Assembly: GCA_024690965.1 (NCBI GenBank)
Contig: JAILOG010000019.1
Location: forward strand, 1 to 64,000
Origin: Clostridiales bacterium
GTDB taxonomy: Bacteria > Bacillota > Clostridia > Oscillospirales > Acutalibacteraceae
Direction: 5' to 3'
Length of the DNA stretch: 64,000 nucleotides
In this document: positions 14,722 through 22,831 of the stretch, in pieces
How positions within the stretch are numbered: position 1 is the stretch's first letter
How the letters are laid out: the number at the start of each line of letters is the position of its first letter
Translations under genes and position numbers: made by a program
The notes under the pieces: model-generated
What the model saw: only the letters and a program-made list of their open reading frames with translations
The model's database searches: none
Told to the model about the DNA's origin: nothing

Positions 14722-16327
14722 AGTGGTACATACGATCCCCGCAACAATAAACTTACAAGAGGAAGTCAAGAACGCCCATAAACAACTTCGTGTCGCCGCC
14801 TACTGCCGAGTATCAACCAAGCAGGAGGATCAGCTCAACAGCTACGATGTTCAGCGCAGAGCCTATACCGATAAGATCAACGGGGAACCCGGATGGACGA
14901 TGGTAGGCATCTACGCCGACAAGGGCATCACCGGCACGAGCGTCAAAAAGCGTGATGACTTCAACAGGCTGATGCGCCACTGCAAACAAGGCAAAGTCGA
15001 TATGATTATCACTAAGTCGGTAGCCCGATTCGCGCGAAACACCCTCGACTGCTTGAAGCACACTCGGATGCTGAAAGAACACAATGTGGACGTGTACTTC
15101 GAAGAACAAGGAATCCACAGCATTCAGCCAGGAGCTGAGTTCTATATCACAATCTACGGCTCTATTGCTCAAAGCGAATCGGAAAACATCAGCGCCAATG
15201 TGCGCTGGGGTAAGGCACAGAGTGCAAAAGAAGGAAACGTACCGTTCCATTACAAACGCTTCCTTGGATACCGCAGAGGTTCGGATGGAAAACCCGAGAT
15301 CGATCCCGAGCAAGCAGTTGTAGTCAAAAGAATCTACGAAAGATTCCTCGCCGGTGACAGCCTCGCCACGATAGCCAACGATCTTAATACGGATGGGATT
15401 CCGACTCCCTCCGGCATCGGTCAATGGCAGAGAGGAACGATTGAATCTATCCTCACCAACGAGAAATACAAAGGCGACGCCGTCCTCAACAAGACCTACA
15501 TCAGAGACTGCCTGTCAAAGAAGGTCATGATCAACAACGGTGAGCGTCCGAAATACTATGTCGAGAACAATCATCCCGCAATCATCGACTCCGGCACCTT
15601 CGGTAGAGTGCAAGAGGAAATGGCAAGACGGAGCGGAAAGCGGAAGGTCAAGCAGGTCGGCACGAAAACCGAGCAAGGTCGATACTCCAGCAAATACGCT
15701 CTAACAGAGCTTCTGATCTGCGGAGAATGCGGAACGCCATATCGCAGATGCACCTGGGCAGCCAACGGTAAGAAAAAGGTGGTATGGCGGTGCATCAACC
15801 GCCTTGACTATGGTAAGAAATACTGCCACGACTCCCCGAGCATTGAGGAAAGTGTCCTGCAGGAAGCCATCATGAAAGCGGTGATGCAAACTGCCAAGCA
15901 GAACGCCGAAGTGCTTAAAACGCTGAAACTCCATATCGGCATGGGATTGTCAGCGGAGACAACTGAGGACAACAGCCTCGACCTTCAAATCAGAATTGCA
16001 GAGATTGAGGCAGAATTCCAGAAGATGCTCAAAGCCATCGCTGCCGACAATGTCGAAGCTTTCGACGAGGAAAAAGCAAAGACTCTCATGGATGAGAAAG
16101 CAAAGCTCCAGATTCAGCTTGATCGGATTGCTGATACAAAGCAAAAACGTGAAAACGCAAAATCCAGACTCGATGAGATCTTCACGATTATAGAAGCCTT
16201 AGCAAATCACCCGATCAGCTATGACGATCAGATCGTGAGACAAATACTTGAGAGCGTGATTGTCGAATCCAAAGATAGAATCAAAGTAGTCTTCATCGGA
16301 GGACTTGAAGTTACTCAACTCCTGTGA
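14690..16327 (+). CDS. Large serine recombinase 3
   Basis: 545 residues, ATG 14690 with AAGGAG 10 nt upstream and inside the preceding gene. Catalytic serine S42 lies in AAYCRVSTKQEDQ; DKGITGTSVKKRDDF and SVARFARNT follow. Then comes the recombinase domain (GYRRGSDGKPEIDPEQA, LNTDGIPTP), a zinc ribbon (CGECGTPYRR and CINR) and a coiled coil. It differs enough from recombinase 1 to be a distinct subfamily and not a recent duplicate. The gene set of two catalytic and one non-catalytic recombinase suggests a division of labour between integration and excision. Confidence 0.92.
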   Translation: MQTAIQATPPKVVHTIPATINLQEEVKNAHKQLRVAAYCRVSTKQEDQLNSYDVQRRAYTDKINGEPGWTMVGIYADKGITGTSVKKRDDFNRLMRHCKQGKVDMIITKSVARFARNTLDCLKHTRMLKEHNVDVYFEEQGIHSIQPGAEFYITIYGSIAQSESENISANVRWGKAQSAKEGNVPFHYKRFLGYRRGSDGKPEIDPEQAVVVKRIYERFLAGDSLATIANDLNTDGIPTPSGIGQWQRGTIESILTNEKYKGDAVLNKTYIRDCLSKKVMINNGERPKYYVENNHPAIIDSGTFGRVQEEMARRSGKRKVKQVGTKTEQGRYSSKYALTELLICGECGTPYRRCTWAANGKKKVVWRCINRLDYGKKYCHDSPSIEESVLQEAIMKAVMQTAKQNAEVLKTLKLHIGMGLSAETTEDNSLDLQIRIAEIEAEFQKMLKAIAADNVEAFDEEKAKTLMDEKAKLQIQLDRIADTKQKRENAKSRLDEIFTIIEALANHPISYDDQIVRQILESVIVESKDRIKVVFIGGLEVTQLL

Positions 16328-16352
16328 TTGTTTCATACCTCCTCCACACTTA

Positions 16353-16390
16353 CCGCCCCGCCTTATGGCTGCTGTCATAAGGCGGGGCGG
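16353..16390 (+). terminator. 15-bp GC-rich hairpin after the recombinases
   Basis: CCGCCCCGCCTTATG pairs perfectly with CATAAGGCGGGGCGG around an 8-nt loop, 25 nt after the stop codon. Only a mixed AAATCCCTTTT follows, so it may be a terminator for the recombinase operon or a structural end of the element. Confidence 0.65.
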
Positions 16391-16420
16391 AAATCCCTTT
16401 TCTCGGGATGAAAAAGGCTT

Positions 16421-16434
16421 CGAGGGTTCGAATC
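16421..16434 (+). other. tRNA T-loop-like motif, possible attachment site
   Basis: CGAGGGTTCGAATC matches the 5' T-stem and T-loop of a tRNA, but the sequence after it (CATATATC) does not complete the stem and no acceptor or CCA follows, so it is not a tRNA gene. Its place 94 nt after the last recombinase gene makes it a candidate attachment-site core. GAGGGTTC (16422-16429) is also complementary to GAACCCTC at 16471-16478 inside the next terminator. Confidence 0.4.
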
Positions 16435-16455
16435 CATATATCAAAAACGCTAAAG

Positions 16456-16503
16456 ACACCATTGAAATCTGAACCCTCAAGTTCAGACTCAATGGTGTTT
16501 TTA
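16456..16503 (+). terminator. Intrinsic terminator beyond the possible attachment site
   Basis: ACACCATTGA with TCAATGGTGT and an inner TCTGAAC/GTTCAGA pairing, followed by TTTTTATT. This is a standard terminator form. The remaining sequence up to 16645 contains no gene that I can see; the left end of the IS element should lie there. Confidence 0.8.
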
Positions 16504-16645
16504 TTATAAAACCCAGTATTTATGCGGCTTTTCGAGGTCGCATTTTCTTTTTGCCAGCTGGACTAAAAACAGAAAAACTCAAATTAGGCAATCCAAAGAT
16601 TTAAAAACAAACCTTTTCGAACCCATTAGTCCGACCGCACGTGTC

Positions 16646-17785
16646 TTATAAACCCGCGTCCTTCAAGGCATATTCCTCTTCTTTCTGTTCGGGAGTCTTG
16701 TATTGCAGTTTCTTGTGCGGACGTTTCGTATTGTAGAAAATTATGTACTTGTCTACCGCACTTCGGAAGTCTGCCTCCGAACGGTATTTCGTGCGATACA
16801 GTTCCTCACGTTTCAAAGAAGCAAAGAACGATTCCATTACAGAATTGTCATACGGCACGTGCGCACGTGAAAAAGAGTGCGTGATGTGTAGCGACCGCAT
16901 ATAGTCGTTCATTGTCTTGGAACGATAGTTGCCGCCTCGGTCGGTATGGAAAACTAAACTTGAATCTGGCTGACGTGCTTTATAGGCGATTTGAAAAGTC
17001 GATTTTACAAGCTGCGTGCTGTTGGTCTTTCCAATTTTATAACCTACGACCATACGGGAGAACAGGTCGATGATTACGCAAATATAATAAGCGTTTTCAC
17101 CGTATTTGAAATAAGTAACATCACTAACCCACACTTCGTTCGGCTTGCTCGTGTCAAACTCTTGGTTGAGATGATTTTTGTATTTGCGCCCTTCGTCTTC
17201 GTATAGCTTTTTTGCTGACTGGCGAATGCTGAACAACCCCATATCACGCATAAGTGTGCGTACCATTTCGTTACTGACCTTGAATCCTTCACTTTTCATA
17301 ATTGCCGCAATTTTAGCAGCACCGAAAATCTGATTGCTTTCGTCGTAGATTTCCTGTATGCGAAGCCGTAATTCTTCACGACGTTTTGCATACCACGTAT
17401 TGTCTTTCTTATTGCGGAGAACGTGGTTGTAAAACGTTCCTCGTGGAATGTCAAAGGCATCGCAGATTACGTGCACGTTGTATCTTCCGTAAAGTTGCTC
17501 GGCGGCATACAATCGCTGCCTTAATGATGACTTCGGCGTGCAAGTCGCGGATTTCAAAATTTCAACGATACTTTCCAAACGTGTGACCTTGTTTTCGAGC
17601 AAATGGAAATTGCGGATATCCACCGTTCTCTTATTGGCAGCGTTTTGTTCCTCTCGATAAATGCGTAACCAACTGTAAAAGGTGCTCTTGGGTATATCGG
17701 TGTCGGCGAGGATATGCGCAGACGGCTCACCGGATATAACACGATCAATGACCGCTTGTTTTTCTTTTTGCGTGTAAGTTCTCAT
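16646..17785 (-). CDS. IS3-family transposase, single-frame OrfAB type
   Basis: 379 residues on the minus strand, with AAAGGAG before ATG 17785. Residues 1-60 carry an OrfA-like helix-turn-helix (GEPSAHILADTDIPKSTFYSWLR), residues 60-80 a leucine-zipper-like stretch, and residues 85-180 the HTH_21 region. The rve integrase core has D222 (VSDVTYF), D282 (FHTDRGG) and E318 (ESFFASLKREELY). Most IS3 members need a -1 frameshift between orfA and orfB; here the two are in one continuous frame. Terminal inverted repeats are not clear: a weak GACTAAAAAC (about 16560) and GTCCAAAAAC (complement near 17870) pairing was noticed. The gene looks intact. Confidence 0.9.
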   Translation of the reverse strand: MRTYTQKEKQAVIDRVISGEPSAHILADTDIPKSTFYSWLRIYREEQNAANKRTVDIRNFHLLENKVTRLESIVEILKSATCTPKSSLRQRLYAAEQLYGRYNVHVICDAFDIPRGTFYNHVLRNKKDNTWYAKRREELRLRIQEIYDESNQIFGAAKIAAIMKSEGFKVSNEMVRTLMRDMGLFSIRQSAKKLYEDEGRKYKNHLNQEFDTSKPNEVWVSDVTYFKYGENAYYICVIIDLFSRMVVGYKIGKTNSTQLVKSTFQIAYKARQPDSSLVFHTDRGGNYRSKTMNDYMRSLHITHSFSRAHVPYDNSVMESFFASLKREELYRTKYRSEADFRSAVDKYIIFYNTKRPHKKLQYKTPEQKEEEYALKDAGL

Positions 17786-17855
17786 TTTATCAACTCCTTT
17801 GCGGATGATTATAGCACAAGAAACTTACATTTCTCCACAAATTGAGACTGATATA

Positions 17856-17884
17856 TTGACGTTTTTGGACTGATATGGTATAAT
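17856..17884 (+). promoter_or_regulatory. Sigma-A promoter of the restriction-modification operon
   Basis: TTGACG (17856-17861), 17-bp spacer, TATAAT (17879-17884), 33 nt before the start at 17918. It lies about 70 bp outside the transposase start codon, so the -35 could have been brought by the IS end. Confidence 0.8.
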
Positions 17885-17917
17885 TTTAAGACCGAAGTAT
17901 TTTGGGAGGTATTTGCA

Positions 17918-18184
17918 ATGTCTGGATTCTTTGTAAATGATAAATACAGAGTTTTAGAATGTATGGCAAATCGGCAGATTTCCGTTAATAATGAGCAAAT
18001 TGTCAAGTTATCACAACAAGAAATTGCTGATATATTGCATTTTACAAAAACTAAAGTAAATACAATTATTGGTGAATTGAAAACGAATGGTTATATTGTT
18101 CAACTCAGCAGCCGAGGAAAATATTCACTCACAGGTAAAGCAAATACCGAACTGAGAAAAATGGGTAACAAGGAGGGTGCGTAA
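17918..18184 (+). CDS. Small winged-helix regulator
   Basis: 88 residues, ATG 17918 with GGGAGG upstream. The core KLSQQEIADILHFTKTKVNTIIGELKTNGYIVQLSSRGKYSLT, with helix-turn-helix then wing, is a MarR/Crp-type DNA-binding domain with no ligand domain. Its stop codon overlaps the ATG of the restriction-methylation gene (TAATG), so it is the first gene of that operon and probably a controller (C-protein-like) that times restriction expression. Function inferred from position. Confidence 0.78.
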   Translation: MSGFFVNDKYRVLECMANRQISVNNEQIVKLSQQEIADILHFTKTKVNTIIGELKTNGYIVQLSSRGKYSLTGKANTELRKMGNKEGA

Positions 18185-21156
18185 TGAATACTAATACTAT
18201 GCCTTTAGAAGCTGAAACCCGTGTACTCATCGACCGTAGTCTTGAAAATCTCGGTTGGAAATTAAATGGCAAAGATCAGAATGTTTATTATGAACAACCC
18301 CGTTCTGAAGCAGAGAAAAAGAAACTTGGCGGGAAGCGCCCTGACTATGTTTTGTACTCGAAGGATAGCGACAAGCCTTTAATCGTTATCGAAGCCAAAA
18401 AGAAAGGTGTCCGACTTGATGCCGCATTGGAACAAGGTATCCAGTATGCAAAAGCTATTGAGGCACCTCTCGTATTCGCTACTGACGGTGTTTTCTGTAG
18501 AGCATTTCATACCGTAGCAAACAGACCTCCTATTCTTAACGGTGAGGAAATAGATGAATTTATTCGTGAAGCACTTGCTTTGCGTTATTTGACTTCCTAT
18601 GAAGTAAATACCGTCAGTCCAAAAGTTCAGTATGACCGCAAAGAACTTATCAGAATTTTCGATGAGGCAAACAATATGCTTCGTGGAGAAGGTCTGCGTG
18701 CCGGTATTGAGCGCTTCGGAGAGTTTGCGAATATTCTGTTCTTGAAGCTTATTAGTGAAAGTGAACAGATAAAAAAAGAAAGTGGTATACAAACTAAATT
18801 TGATATTTCTTGTAGTTGGGATAACATTAAGCAAATACCATTTTCCGCTAGAATTGAATATATCAATAATACTGTTTATAAACGACTTAATTCACTTTAT
18901 AACACAGATATATTTACACCACTTCAAATAAGGGATTCAAGCATTTTGAAGGAAATTATGGATAAGCTTGATCCTCTTATGCTTACAGATGTGGATAGTG
19001 ATGTTAAGGGAGATGCATTTGAATATTTTCTCAAAGCCTCTACTGCAACAAAAAATGATTTAGGCGAATATTTTACACCGAGACACATTGTAAAAACAAT
19101 GGTGCGTCTCGTTAATCCTAAGATCGGAGAAAAAATATACGATCCGTTTTGCGGAACAGGCGGCTTCTTAATTGAATCATTTAGATATATTGAACGCAGT
19201 TTGGGTTCTGGCAATCCTGAATTAAAGCGAATTCTCCGTGAAGAAACTATCTATGGCAATGAAATTACTAATACTGCAAGAATTACGAAGATGAATATGA
19301 TTCTTGCGGGTGATGGTCATAGTAATATTCATATGATGGATAGTTTAGCTAATCCTACTTATATTGATAAAATCAAATATGATGAAAACGGAAAAATCAT
19401 TAGAGATGCAGATGGAAATATAGAATACTCAAGTGAGTATAGCGGTGTTTATGATATTGTTCTTGCAAATATGCCGTATTCACAGAAAACAAAGCACGGC
19501 AATCTTTACGATTTGCCGAGTACAAACGGTGATAGCATTTGTGTACAGCATTGTATGAAGGCAATTAACAGTACTGCCGAAAATGGTAGAATGGCATTGG
19601 TAGTACCTGAAGGATTCTTATTCCGTAAGGACCTCGCCAAAACCCGTGAATACTTATTGGATCATTGCCAGCTCCAGAGCATTATCTCTTTGCCGCAGGG
19701 CGTATTCCTTCCATACACAGGTGTTAAGACTGACATTATTTACGCAACGAATGTCAATAAAAAAATCAAAGTGACAGAGAGAAAAAAGAACTTCTGGTAT
19801 TTTGATGTAAAGAGTGATGGCTATACTCTGGATAATCACCGCCGCAAGCTTGATACGCCAAGTGATCTTGCAAAATATGAAGAATATCGCAAGTTAGACG
19901 AGGAACAGACCGCTGATATGCTTAATGTGGGATTTGAGGTAATCCCGCTTGAAAAGGTGCGTGAGAATTCGTATATTCTGGTCGGAAGCAGATATCGGGA
20001 ACAGAAAGAAATCACTTCAAATTACGAAATTGTTTCCATTGGTTCTGTTGCATCTCTGGTTAGTGGATATGCTTTCCCTATGGCTTTACAAGGCAAAGAT
20101 GGTACGATACCATTTTATAAAGTGGGAGATATGAATACAAAAGGAAACGAAGTTGAAATGCATCTCAGCAACAACTATGTTTCTAATGAATTAGCCGCAT
20201 CAAAGAAATGGGGAACTGCACCTACAGGCACCGTCATATTCCCCAAAATTGGAGCTGCTATTGCAACCAATAAAAAGCGAATACTGACTGAGTCTTCACT
20301 TTTTGATAACAATGTTATGGGAATAATCTGTGGCGATAGAATATTGCCAAAGTTTATGCTGTATCTGCTGAATTCTATCGACATCTCTCAATGGGCATCT
20401 TTGTCTAATCCTCCATCTATATCAATGGACGCTGTATTGAAACAACAAATTCCTCTCCCACCGCTTGATATACAGAGACAAATTGTTAGAGAACTTGATG
20501 GATACCAGCAGGTTATCGCTGGTGCCAAGATGGCATTGAGCAACTATCTGCCAACAATTTCTTGTTCTTCGGGGAGCAAAAAAGCGTTAGAAGATATTGC
20601 TATCTTTAAACCAGCCAAAGATGAAGTTAAAAGTATGCTTGGTGAAACTGATGTGTCGTTTGTTCCTATGGCCGATATCAATACTTTTGATGCCTCTTTT
20701 ACACCCAAAGAAAATCGGAAACTCTCCGAAGTGCTTTCTGGATTCACCTATTTCAAAGATAATGACATTCTTCTCGCAAAGATTACCCCTTGCTTTGAAA
20801 ACGGGAAAGCAGCTATTGCCCGAAAGCTGACAAATGGCATAGGCTTCGGCTCAACTGAGTATATCGTAATTCGAGCTAACACTTCTCTCGTATACCCTGA
20901 GTGGATTTTCTATCACATTAACACACCTGAGTTTATAGAGGGTGGAAAGGCATTTATGACCGGGACTGCTGGTCAACAGCGTGTTGACATTAACTATGTC
21001 AAACAATATCGTATTCCTGTTCCATCTCTTGAGGATCAGAAGAAGATACTTGATCAAATTAGTTATGAACAATCTCTAATTGAGCCATCCAAGCAACTTA
21101 TAAAGGTCTTTACCGAAAAAATCGAAACCCGTATAAAGGAAGTCTGGGGTGAGTAA
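18184..21156 (+). CDS. Single-chain restriction-methylation-specificity protein
   Basis: 990 residues. Residues about 1-140 are a type I HsdR N-terminal-like nuclease domain with a PD-D/ExK centre D54, E70, K72 (PDYVLY, IVIEAKKKG). Residues 155-600 are an HsdM-type N6-adenine methylase: motif I DPFCGTGGF at 320-328 and catalytic motif NMPY at 429-432 (a variant of NPPF/Y). Two specificity (HsdS-like) target-recognition domains follow, about 612-790 and 800-990, each ending with the PLPPLDIQRQI or PVPSLEDQKKI conserved region. There is no SF2 helicase motor, so it should behave like a type IIG/BcgI-like enzyme cutting near its site, not a translocating type I enzyme. A two-part specificity suggests a bipartite target. 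Confidence 0.88.
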   Translation: MNTNTMPLEAETRVLIDRSLENLGWKLNGKDQNVYYEQPRSEAEKKKLGGKRPDYVLYSKDSDKPLIVIEAKKKGVRLDAALEQGIQYAKAIEAPLVFATDGVFCRAFHTVANRPPILNGEEIDEFIREALALRYLTSYEVNTVSPKVQYDRKELIRIFDEANNMLRGEGLRAGIERFGEFANILFLKLISESEQIKKESGIQTKFDISCSWDNIKQIPFSARIEYINNTVYKRLNSLYNTDIFTPLQIRDSSILKEIMDKLDPLMLTDVDSDVKGDAFEYFLKASTATKNDLGEYFTPRHIVKTMVRLVNPKIGEKIYDPFCGTGGFLIESFRYIERSLGSGNPELKRILREETIYGNEITNTARITKMNMILAGDGHSNIHMMDSLANPTYIDKIKYDENGKIIRDADGNIEYSSEYSGVYDIVLANMPYSQKTKHGNLYDLPSTNGDSICVQHCMKAINSTAENGRMALVVPEGFLFRKDLAKTREYLLDHCQLQSIISLPQGVFLPYTGVKTDIIYATNVNKKIKVTERKKNFWYFDVKSDGYTLDNHRRKLDTPSDLAKYEEYRKLDEEQTADMLNVGFEVIPLEKVRENSYILVGSRYREQKEITSNYEIVSIGSVASLVSGYAFPMALQGKDGTIPFYKVGDMNTKGNEVEMHLSNNYVSNELAASKKWGTAPTGTVIFPKIGAAIATNKKRILTESSLFDNNVMGIICGDRILPKFMLYLLNSIDISQWASLSNPPSISMDAVLKQQIPLPPLDIQRQIVRELDGYQQVIAGAKMALSNYLPTISCSSGSKKALEDIAIFKPAKDEVKSMLGETDVSFVPMADINTFDASFTPKENRKLSEVLSGFTYFKDNDILLAKITPCFENGKAAIARKLTNGIGFGSTEYIVIRANTSLVYPEWIFYHINTPEFIEGGKAFMTGTAGQQRVDINYVKQYRIPVPSLEDQKKILDQISYEQSLIEPSKQLIKVFTEKIETRIKEVWGE

Positions 21157-21158
21157 AC

Positions 21159-21941
21159 GTGTCTGATGTAGTTGATTATACAGAGGTACCGTACCTACAA
21201 GAAATACTAAATTATCTTCCTATTGATCCCGCTGATGAAGAGGACGTAATCAATTACATCCAGAACATCACCAATCTCATTGCGGTAAATTACAAATATG
21301 GGCAATACCAGTTTGCCTATTTTGGTCTCCACCTTCTTTATATGACCTATATCTATTGTACGGCGTGGAAAATAGGGCAAATTGAGCCAGAGCGCTACAA
21401 AGATGCTATTGTATTTGCACGCCCGTACAATGGACGGGAAAGAGACCTGAAAATCGAAGATGCGGACTCAATATTTTCGTATAGCCTGATTCCTGAAAAA
21501 GATATTGCGCGGCTGTTCAAAATCATAGAATTAGACCGTTCTCAGATTTCTGCTGTTGGCGATTTGGTTGATACGAGAAACGAAATGGCACACGCATCCG
21601 GAAAGTTCGAGATATTGACAGAAGATGGATTTGATGCTAAGGCTAATAGTGTTCTTGCATCTATGTCATGTATTCACAGATGCATGGACAAGTCTATCCG
21701 CAAATGGTTTTCAGTGGTGTTGTTGTGTTTTTGCCAAGGCGAATATGATGGATACGACAACCCTAAAGATGTCATTTCTGAACAAATGATCCAGTCATTT
21801 AAGCTATCCGTGAACGAATTGCTCGTATGCAACGAAATGAGTGTCAGCGGCTTGATTACTGCGCACAGAGGGTATCAGACAAAATTGAAAGACTTTAAGA
21901 AAGCGGTATCAGACCACTGCCAAGAAATGGGTTACATATGA
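21159..21941 (+). CDS. HEPN-motif protein linked to the restriction gene
   Basis: 260 residues, GTG start at 21159, 2 nt after the restriction-methylation stop. The protein is helical and soluble. R140-N-x3-H145 (DTRNEMAHASG) matches the RNxxxH signature of HEPN domains, many of which are metal-independent RNases in toxin-antitoxin, abortive infection and restriction loci. I do not recognise the exact family (MAE_28990/RiboL-PSP-like types are possible). Placement next to a restriction gene suggests an auxiliary defence role, perhaps a backup RNase. Motif clear, activity inferred. Confidence 0.65.
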   Translation: MSDVVDYTEVPYLQEILNYLPIDPADEEDVINYIQNITNLIAVNYKYGQYQFAYFGLHLLYMTYIYCTAWKIGQIEPERYKDAIVFARPYNGRERDLKIEDADSIFSYSLIPEKDIARLFKIIELDRSQISAVGDLVDTRNEMAHASGKFEILTEDGFDAKANSVLASMSCIHRCMDKSIRKWFSVVLLCFCQGEYDGYDNPKDVISEQMIQSFKLSVNELLVCNEMSVSGLITAHRGYQTKLKDFKKAVSDHCQEMGYI

Positions 21942-22011
21942 TTTGTGGGAAATGCCCGCAAATCAGCAAGCCATTTTTGAATACGATAAATAAAAGAAGA
22001 GGAAATAACCT

Positions 22012-22272
22012 ATGAACTCGAATTTTAAAAATATGGTCTCAAAACTCGGAGTTGAACTATTACAAACCGTGCGTGATGCGGGAAATCAAGTGATTGATGA
22101 TGCTGTGTTTGAAGAAAGAGTTTGGGGATTTAGTAGAGCAGTAGATGCAATGCTTGAATGCGGGATTCCCTCTGATAAAATCATAGCTATGCTACAAAAG
22201 TATTGGGATCTTAGGCTTAGCGAAGCATCAGCAATAGTAGAAGCAGCGAAAAAAGATAAGATTACAGATTAA
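22012..22272 (+). CDS. Small helical protein at the end of the defence operon
   Basis: 86 residues, ATG 22012 with AGAGGAAA upstream, 70 nt after the HEPN gene. The sequence is helical and mostly acidic (VIDDAVFEERVWGFSRAVDAMLECGIPSDKIIAMLQKYWDLRLSEA). The last part (GIPSDKIIAMLQKYWDLRLSEASAIVEAAK) resembles small helical domains often appended to restriction or toxin loci. No catalytic motif. Unknown function; a terminator at 22338-22371 follows. Confidence 0.65.
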   Translation: MNSNFKNMVSKLGVELLQTVRDAGNQVIDDAVFEERVWGFSRAVDAMLECGIPSDKIIAMLQKYWDLRLSEASAIVEAAKKDKITD

Positions 22273-22280
22273 GTATTTGT

Positions 22281-22300
22281 GAGAGTTCGAATTCATACGC
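22281..22300 (+). other. Degenerate copy of the 16421 T-loop-like motif
   Basis: GAGAGTTCGAATTCATACGC resembles GAGGGTTCGAATCCATATAT at 16422, and both are followed by A-runs and then a terminator hairpin. The pair brackets the transposase and restriction segment, which would fit two related insertion sites or a duplicated tRNA-derived end. Similarity is partial. Confidence 0.35.
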
Positions 22301-22337
22301 AAAAATGGCAAAAATATCTTTTTTGTAGCCCATAGAC

Positions 22338-22371
22338 AAAAATCCCTCGAACGTATGTGAGAGGGATTTTT
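22338..22371 (+). terminator. Intrinsic terminator of the defence operon
   Basis: AAAAATCCCTC pairs with GAGGGATTTTT around a 12-nt loop. The symmetrical A/T-runs make it usable in both directions. Confidence 0.85.
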
Positions 22372-22383
22372 ACTTTTTCACTT

Positions 22384-22447
22384 TTCACTCTTCACTAAAA
22401 CCGTTCTCGGGATTTTTGGGAAGTAAGAGGTAATAGTGAATAGTGAA
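22384..22447. repeat. Inverted repeat of 14 nt
   Basis: TTCACTCTTCACTA (22384-22397) and TAGTGAATAGTGAA (22434-22447) are inverted copies with one mismatch, 36 nt apart. Purine/pyrimidine-biased TTCACT units of this type are frequent in intergenic DNA of gut Clostridia. The remaining sequence to 22616 shows no gene. Confidence 0.5.
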
Positions 22448-22616
22448 GATATATAAGTTGAAAAGTTAAAAATAAACTTTAAATGGGCTGTTTCATCTGT
22501 TTAAGAACAGCTATTTTTAGAAAGATAGAGGCACAGCTATTTACCATAATTTTAAGCCAATTTTCCATTGGGCTATTTCGTCCTTGAAACACAGCGGCGA
22601 GCCGCCGCACCCAATT

Positions 22617-22649
22617 CGCGCTTAGAACTTTATCTGAGCGCGTTTTTTT
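22617..22649 (+). terminator. Terminator-like hairpin in the 22.3-22.8 kb gap
   Basis: CGCGCTTAG and CTGAGCGCG pair (one G-T) around an 8-nt loop, followed by TTTTTTT. It has no recognisable gene immediately upstream, so it may end a small RNA or be the relic of a displaced operon. CAGCGGCGAG occurs twice nearby (about 22593 and 22690) as a short direct repeat. The 22650-22831 part shows no supported gene. Confidence 0.6.
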
Positions 22650-22831
22650 GCCCGCGATAGGGCTTTTGCATATTTATCTGGTAATCCCAGCGGCGAGTAG
22701 CTGTGCCAAGGCGCAGACAATTTTGGGCACCGCAAGAGGAGTCGCGCAGCAATTATTATCAGAACAGATTATAGTTGCGGAGACATACAGTTTATATTCT
22801 GATATTCAGATGAGTAAACGGGGGATTTAAA

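Larger units (their letters stand above)
1..16434. mobile_element. Right-hand part of an integrated mobile element (left end outside window)
   Basis: The stretch combines accessory cargo, a LexA-like repressor with an ImmA-like peptidase, a MazF toxin and three adjacent large serine recombinases. The recombinases end at 16327, followed by a 15-bp GC-rich hairpin and a tRNA T-loop-like motif at 16421-16434. Recombinase genes at one end plus repressor/anti-repressor genes are typical of integrative elements of Clostridia. No relaxase, coupling ATPase or mating-channel gene is visible, so whether it is conjugative, mobilizable or a defective relic cannot be said. The right boundary is inferred; an experimentally supported att repeat is missing because the left end is not in view. 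Confidence 0.6.

Noticed and set aside
16421-16440. Possible tRNA gene
   Set aside because: Only the T-loop half is present; no acceptor stem, anticodon arm or CCA region can be paired.
22648-22830. 60-residue frame before the 22832 gene
   Set aside because: Begins in a terminator T-run, lacks a ribosome-binding site, ends exactly at the next gene's leader and shows no domain.
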